Source: Candidatus Heimdallarchaeota archaeon (GTDB lineage Archaea > Asgardarchaeota > Heimdallarchaeia > Heimdallarchaeales > Kariarchaeaceae). From it: DNA of 17,270 bases. Below the pieces are notes generated by a model. The model saw only the letters and a program-made list of their open reading frames with translations, had not been told where the DNA came from and made no database searches. Below, piece by piece: positions 14,412 to 17,270 of the stretch. How positions within the stretch are numbered: position 1 is the stretch's first letter; the number at the start of each line of letters is the position of its first letter. Where the stretch lies: NCBI GenBank assembly GCA_021399405.1, contig JAAFKL010000443.1, forward strand, positions 1-17,270, written 5' to 3'. The position numbers and the translations under genes were made by a program.

Positions 14412-14906
14412 CTATAATTGAACAAATTGAATAGTTTCTTTGGTTCCATCCCACGTGTATTGGATTGCTTGATTTGAGCTTGTAGATAACAATTTTACAG
14501 GACTATAAAACTCAATTTGACTACTACCATTTACTATTCCTGTGTCAAATGTACTGATGTCATTTGTATTCGATGTTGAAGATTCAGAAGAAACCAATAT
14601 CACCCTACCATTGGGATCTGAATCAATCGTATCGATTCTTATTGTGTATATCTTGCCGCTGAATTGTGATAATGTGAATATAGAAACTGTAATCTCTAAA
14701 GTACTGCTTGAATCTTTCATGCTTCGACCTTGACTTATCAAATCAATCATAATTTGACCAACATCTTGAGTAAGTACCTCAAGATTACTTTCAAATGAAA
14801 GGTCTTCCGCAGTTTCCGTGTAGGAATCAAATGTAAATGAGAAAAATCCAAATGCTACTATTCCTAAGAGGAACATAGATTGATACATTATAACTTCATT
14901 TACCAT
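14412..14906 (-). CDS. Pilin-like membrane protein, probable minor subunit
   Basis: This 164-residue protein starts MVNEVIMYQS and enters a hydrophobic helix at about 8-26 (YQSMFLLGIVAFGFFSFTF). An amphipathic continuation rich in Glu/Asp and Leu follows (ESNLEVLTQDVGQIMIDLIS). A Ser/Thr/Asp-rich extracellular beta-type domain makes up the rest. The one-helix-then-beta layout matches archaeal minor pilins and the archaellum stator-type proteins, but there is no basic RRG processing site. It could be kept in the membrane uncut. It lies on the minus strand downstream of the 16000-15062 pilin gene, with a 155-base gap and its own TATA-like box. A cooperating pair is likely. Confidence 0.65.
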   Translation of the reverse strand: MVNEVIMYQSMFLLGIVAFGFFSFTFDSYTETAEDLSFESNLEVLTQDVGQIMIDLISQGRSMKDSSSTLEITVSIFTLSQFSGKIYTIRIDTIDSDPNGRVILVSSESSTSNTNDISTFDTGIVNGSSQIEFYSPVKLLSTSSNQAIQYTWDGTKETIQFVQL

Positions 14907-14935
14907 GAATTACCTAATTGGGACAAGTAACTACC

Positions 14936-14944
14936 CATAAAAAA
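14936..14944 (-). promoter_or_regulatory. TATA-like box of the 14906-14412 gene
   Basis: The minus strand reads TTTTTTATG, centred about 34 bases before ATG 14906. The start has no clear ribosome binding site, so a short or absent leader is expected. Confidence 0.4.
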
Positions 14945-15061
14945 TATCGTGATAATAAAGAGGAATCTTTCCCATCAAATACAAAATAATGAGATAATCT
15001 AAGTTTATAATTCCTAGATTAACAGAGATTTTGTACTGGAATTCTATAATTTAATATATTT

Positions 15062-16000
15062 TTACATACGGATTTCTATTATATGATCGATGAATTGTAT
15101 TCTAACATTTAATGTACCTAGTCCCGGGACTTCAATGGAATATGGTATGTCTGTACTGGATAAATCTGTCAAACTTGCATCTCCATAATCTAAATCTGTT
15201 GTAGTTTGAATATAAAATGTTCTATCATTTGCACCTCCATTAGGGATTGAAGGTGCCCAATTATACGTTGTCACATTAGTCCCTTTGTATTCAGCTTCGA
15301 TTGATGCAAAATTGATTGATGTCTCCAAATTTCCTATAAAATCGAATTTCACTCTTTGTATCACAATTGTTGCATTTACATCTAAATTTTGATTAGAAAT
15401 TATTTTGGAAATTGAAATTATATTTCGATACGAAAGTACGGTATAAACAAACGAATCATCGAATCGACTCTGATTGAGGATAGTCCAACCTATTGAAGCC
15501 CTATCTGTTGGGTTAATGTAAAATTTATTTTGGACCCCACTTCCAATTAAATATTGATTTGTGTTTTCCGATAATATATCATTTGTCAATTTCTGCCTAA
15601 TTATTAGTCTACTATAGGTTTCATTGATCCAATTAGGGCTTTCTAGTGTATCTGGAATCCTTGAGTCAAAATTTGTTTGTCCCTGTGGATTAACCTCACG
15701 GTATCTCATCTGAATCGATGTAGTTGATGAAATATCTCCAAATAGAAAACTTGTACTTCCTAAGTCAAGAGTGTATAATAATTTGCTTGTAAATCCGTTC
15801 AACATCATCTCTCGAAAATTTGCATCTATGATAATTAAATTAGATGAGTTTGTTTCCAGATCTAATTGATCATTAAGATCCTCTAGATTGGGGAAAATAA
15901 TTCCCAAGGAAATACCAATTCCTGTGATGATCATTGCCATCAGAAAAATTGAAGTAATTACTGGAGATAAACCCCGTCTTGATTTCATTCGACGGAACAT
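15062..16000 (-). CDS. Archaeal type IV pilin-like protein with class III signal
   Basis: The 312-residue protein begins MFRRMKSRRGLSPVITSIFL, the classic archaeal pilin start. A basic leader ends in RRG (cut after G10), then SPVI, and one hydrophobic helix runs to about residue 36. The large external part (about 270 residues) holds sequons NSS, NET, NQS, NAT and NVT and appears beta-rich, ending in GLGTLNVRIQFIDHIIEIRM. It is larger than typical major pilins (100-200 residues), so it may be a minor or adhesive subunit. It should be processed by a prepilin peptidase that is not encoded in this window. A TTTATAGA box lies 31 bases before the ATG, with no Shine-Dalgarno site. Confidence 0.82.
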   Translation of the reverse strand: MFRRMKSRRGLSPVITSIFLMAMIITGIGISLGIIFPNLEDLNDQLDLETNSSNLIIIDANFREMMLNGFTSKLLYTLDLGSTSFLFGDISSTTSIQMRYREVNPQGQTNFDSRIPDTLESPNWINETYSRLIIRQKLTNDILSENTNQYLIGSGVQNKFYINPTDRASIGWTILNQSRFDDSFVYTVLSYRNIISISKIISNQNLDVNATIVIQRVKFDFIGNLETSINFASIEAEYKGTNVTTYNWAPSIPNGGANDRTFYIQTTTDLDYGDASLTDLSSTDIPYSIEVPGLGTLNVRIQFIDHIIEIRM

Positions 16001-16026
16001 TGACTATTTGAAAAATAATACTCAAC

Positions 16027-16034
16027 TCTATAAA
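16027..16034 (-). promoter_or_regulatory. TATA-like box of the 16000-15062 pilin gene
   Basis: The minus strand reads TTTATAGA, centred about 31 bases before ATG 16000, giving a leader of only a few bases. This is one of the best TATA matches in the window. Confidence 0.5.
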
Positions 16035-16119
16035 CTGTCGCATGGACAAAGTTAAGTAATTAACAAAATCTCTAATACTCTATGATATTGGCAAATATTA
16101 TGTTTTCCATCATAAAAAC

Positions 16120-16405
16120 ATGTTCATGAGTATTGGTCATGTGGCAAAATTATCTAATTATATTAATTGTACATATTGTACTTACAGAGATAGAATGGCG
16201 CGATTTGGAACTGAATTATTGAAGCATTTATGTTCAATTTACAATGTGCAGTCTGTGAAACCACAAATTAAAGAAATCTCTGAGCGGGATAAGTTTGCAC
16301 ACGGTTGCACATTCAATTATTGATATGCTCATCTCTTTTTCCAGTAAATTGTACATGTCAGGAAAAGGAAGAATCAGCCAGATTCAAACTCTCACATGGG
16401 TTTAA
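16120..16405 (+). pseudogene. tnpA: IS607-type serine recombinase (TnpA) remnant, deleted and frameshifted
   Basis: The remnant starts at ATG 16120 with MSIGHVAKL, the first helix of the MerR-like DNA-binding domain of IS607 TnpA. It then jumps directly to TYRDRMARFGTELLKHLCSI, which matches the late catalytic-domain motif of that family (usually TYKDRLARFGFELLE). About 95-100 residues, including the catalytic serine, are therefore missing. The first frame stops at 16323. The family's C-terminal signature continues in another frame from about 16304 as SIIDMLISFSSKLY (normally IIHSFSGRLYG) and ends at 16405. With the deletion and the frameshift, the product cannot be active. The matches are from knowledge of the family, by eye. 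Confidence 0.75.
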
Positions 16406-16408
16406 ATA
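16401..16408 (+). promoter_or_regulatory. TATA-like box of the TnpB-position gene
   Basis: TTTAAATA, overlapping the stop of the tnpA remnant, is centred about 25 bases before ATG 16430. This is the right distance for a leaderless transcript, so the gene may be expressed although tnpA is dead. Confidence 0.45.
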
Positions 16409-16429
16409 GGATTCATAAGTATCTAATTC

Positions 16430-17270
16430 ATGGTGATGCGAACTTATACCACAGGTCTATCTCTCAAACATTTTGCGCAAAATGAGAGGGGATCTGTTAA
16501 AAAGAGGTTAGCTGCCATAGTCCAACAATTAAGCGATGTGAATACAAAACATTGTCAAAAACATGCACATGAAGTGGTTAACCATCTTATTGATCAGGAT
16601 ATTGATAATCACTGCATCATGGACCCACTACCTGAAATAAATGGTGGTAAAGGTAAGTATGGTGTCAATGAGTTGATGAAGAAAATTGGTACTGCGAAGA
16701 ATCATCTTCACAGTGGATATCATCACTTACTTACCTCATCAAAAGGATATATTGATCGAGTGAATAAAGTCAGAGATATATTTGAGTTCATGGAAAATAA
16801 TCCTAGAGAATTCATCTCATGGATACTTTGGCAGAGATCTACCTATGTTAACAGAATATTTGTCAAAAAATGGAATGTGAAGTTCTGGTATGTGGATAAT
16901 CTCATGCGAGGGGTCCACAATACCTATTTTACATCAATTAAACTACCATGTTTTGTAAGAAATCCCTCTGAAAAGGAGTTTCTAGATGCTATTGATCTGA
17001 TTCTCTCTGGATTTGGAGATGATTTGACAGATAGACAAAATGCATTTATTAATAAGTTAAATAAATTGAAAAAAGGCAAGGCATTGGATCCAATCGATTT
17101 AACTTTTATTCCCACCGGTTGGAAACATCTGAAGATGTGGGTTGATAATTTAGATCTTCATCGTAGCTGGATGCCGGTATTACGTACTATACTTTCGCAA
17201 GTCTACCTCTTGGATTACAAGAGGATGATTAGTAAAATACAAACTGCAAAAGTAACAGAACTACTGAGAA
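16430..17270 (+). CDS. Long unrecognised protein in TnpB position of IS607-type element, C-terminus outside window
   Basis: The frame is open for 280 codons from ATG 16430 (ATG 16436 is an alternative) to the window edge. An in-frame stop at 16424 fixes the upstream limit. The protein is rich in basic and aromatic residues, mostly helical, and lacks signal or membrane segments. It begins MRTYTTGLSLKHFAQNERGS and does not show the usual TnpB start (a YKFRLYPT-like motif). Its first 280 residues could be the extended recognition lobe of a large TnpB, Cas12-like or Fanzor-like nuclease. In those, the RuvC triad and zinc ribbon come later and would lie outside the window. The position right after an IS607 recombinase is the main support. 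A GWKHLKMWVDNLDLHRSWMP stretch sits near residue 233. Function is unproven. Confidence 0.6.
   Translation, partial: MVMRTYTTGLSLKHFAQNERGSVKKRLAAIVQQLSDVNTKHCQKHAHEVVNHLIDQDIDNHCIMDPLPEINGGKGKYGVNELMKKIGTAKNHLHSGYHHLLTSSKGYIDRVNKVRDIFEFMENNPREFISWILWQRSTYVNRIFVKKWNVKFWYVDNLMRGVHNTYFTSIKLPCFVRNPSEKEFLDAIDLILSGFGDDLTDRQNAFINKLNKLKKGKALDPIDLTFIPTGWKHLKMWVDNLDLHRSWMPVLRTILSQVYLLDYKRMISKIQTAKVTELLR

Larger units (their letters stand above)
16100..17270 (+). mobile_element. IS607-type element, recombinase decayed, right end outside window
   Basis: A broken serine-recombinase gene (16120-16405) is followed 24 bases later by a long open frame (16430 to the window end). This is the tnpA-then-tnpB order of IS607-type elements. 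The left boundary is uncertain: an inverted repeat, ATGTTTT (16100-16106) and AAAACAT (16115-16121), lies just at the start of tnpA, but IS607 elements have no standard terminal repeats. Mobility would now depend on recombinase supplied from elsewhere. Confidence 0.6.

Noticed and set aside
5900..16000. Reading the locus as an archaellum operon
   Set aside because: No ArlH/FlaH, ArlF/G or tandem archaellin genes are present, and there are two TadC-type platform genes; a pilus-type filament fits better.
16100..16121. Inverted repeat ATGTTTT/AAAACAT as a transposon terminal repeat
   Set aside because: It is a local 7-bp hairpin in AT-rich DNA, and IS607 elements lack terminal inverted repeats; it may be chance.
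16120..16323. A 67-residue open frame that could be taken as an intact small gene
   Set aside because: Its parts match separated segments of the IS607 recombinase, and the family's C-terminal motif continues in another frame, so it is a remnant.
1..17270. tRNA, rRNA or CRISPR arrays
   Set aside because: No cloverleaf-like segments with T-loop signatures, conserved rRNA blocks or regularly spaced repeats were seen in the gaps between genes.

Overview
The window is AT-rich and reads as archaeal. The histidyl-tRNA synthetase has an archaeal/eukaryotic-type motif 2. Several genes have a TATA-like box 25-40 bases before a start codon with no Shine-Dalgarno site, while genes inside operons carry GGAG/GAGGTG sites. 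There is a dolichol-kinase-like CTP:polyprenol kinase, and a filament system made of a secretion ATPase, two TadC/FlaJ-type platform proteins and short pilin-like membrane proteins. A small three-helix protein looks like the eukaryotic EMC6/Rab5-interacting family, which is known from Asgard archaea. An Asgard archaeon, perhaps of the Heimdallarchaeia, is my best guess. This is an inference, not proof.

Layout: 1-596 (-) holds most of a metallo-beta-lactamase-fold hydrolase, cut by the window edge, and 670-2157 (-) holds hisS. Next come a CTP:polyprenol kinase-like membrane protein (2319-3002, +) and two unrecognised genes that converge and overlap (3095-3811 +, 3795-4247 -). The amino-acid exporter pair azlC-azlD follows (4384-5436, +), converging on the EMC6-like gene (5428-5769, -).

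From 5900 to 16000 most genes belong to, or surround, a type IV filament (Tad/archaellum superfamily) locus. A minus-strand operon (10699 down to 5900) encodes two platform proteins, a coiled-coil protein and three pilin-like or surface proteins. Further right lie a YdjM-like membrane hydrolase (10948-11505, +), the assembly ATPase (11694-13241, +), two orphans (13317-13706, 13798-14364, +), and two more pilin-like genes with their own promoters (14412-14906 and 15062-16000, -). The ATPase would power the platform proteins to assemble pilins whose exposed parts are rich in N-glycosylation sequons. No prepilin peptidase and no ArlH/FlaH-type gene is in the window, so this looks like a pilus or secretion filament rather than an archaellum.

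The right edge (16120-17270) holds an IS607-type mobile element. Its serine-recombinase gene is decayed by an internal deletion and a frameshift. It is followed 24 bases later by a long open frame, continuing past the window end, that sits where tnpB would be but does not have an ordinary TnpB N-terminus. No tRNA, rRNA or CRISPR array was seen, and no gene-free stretch exceeds 300 bases.
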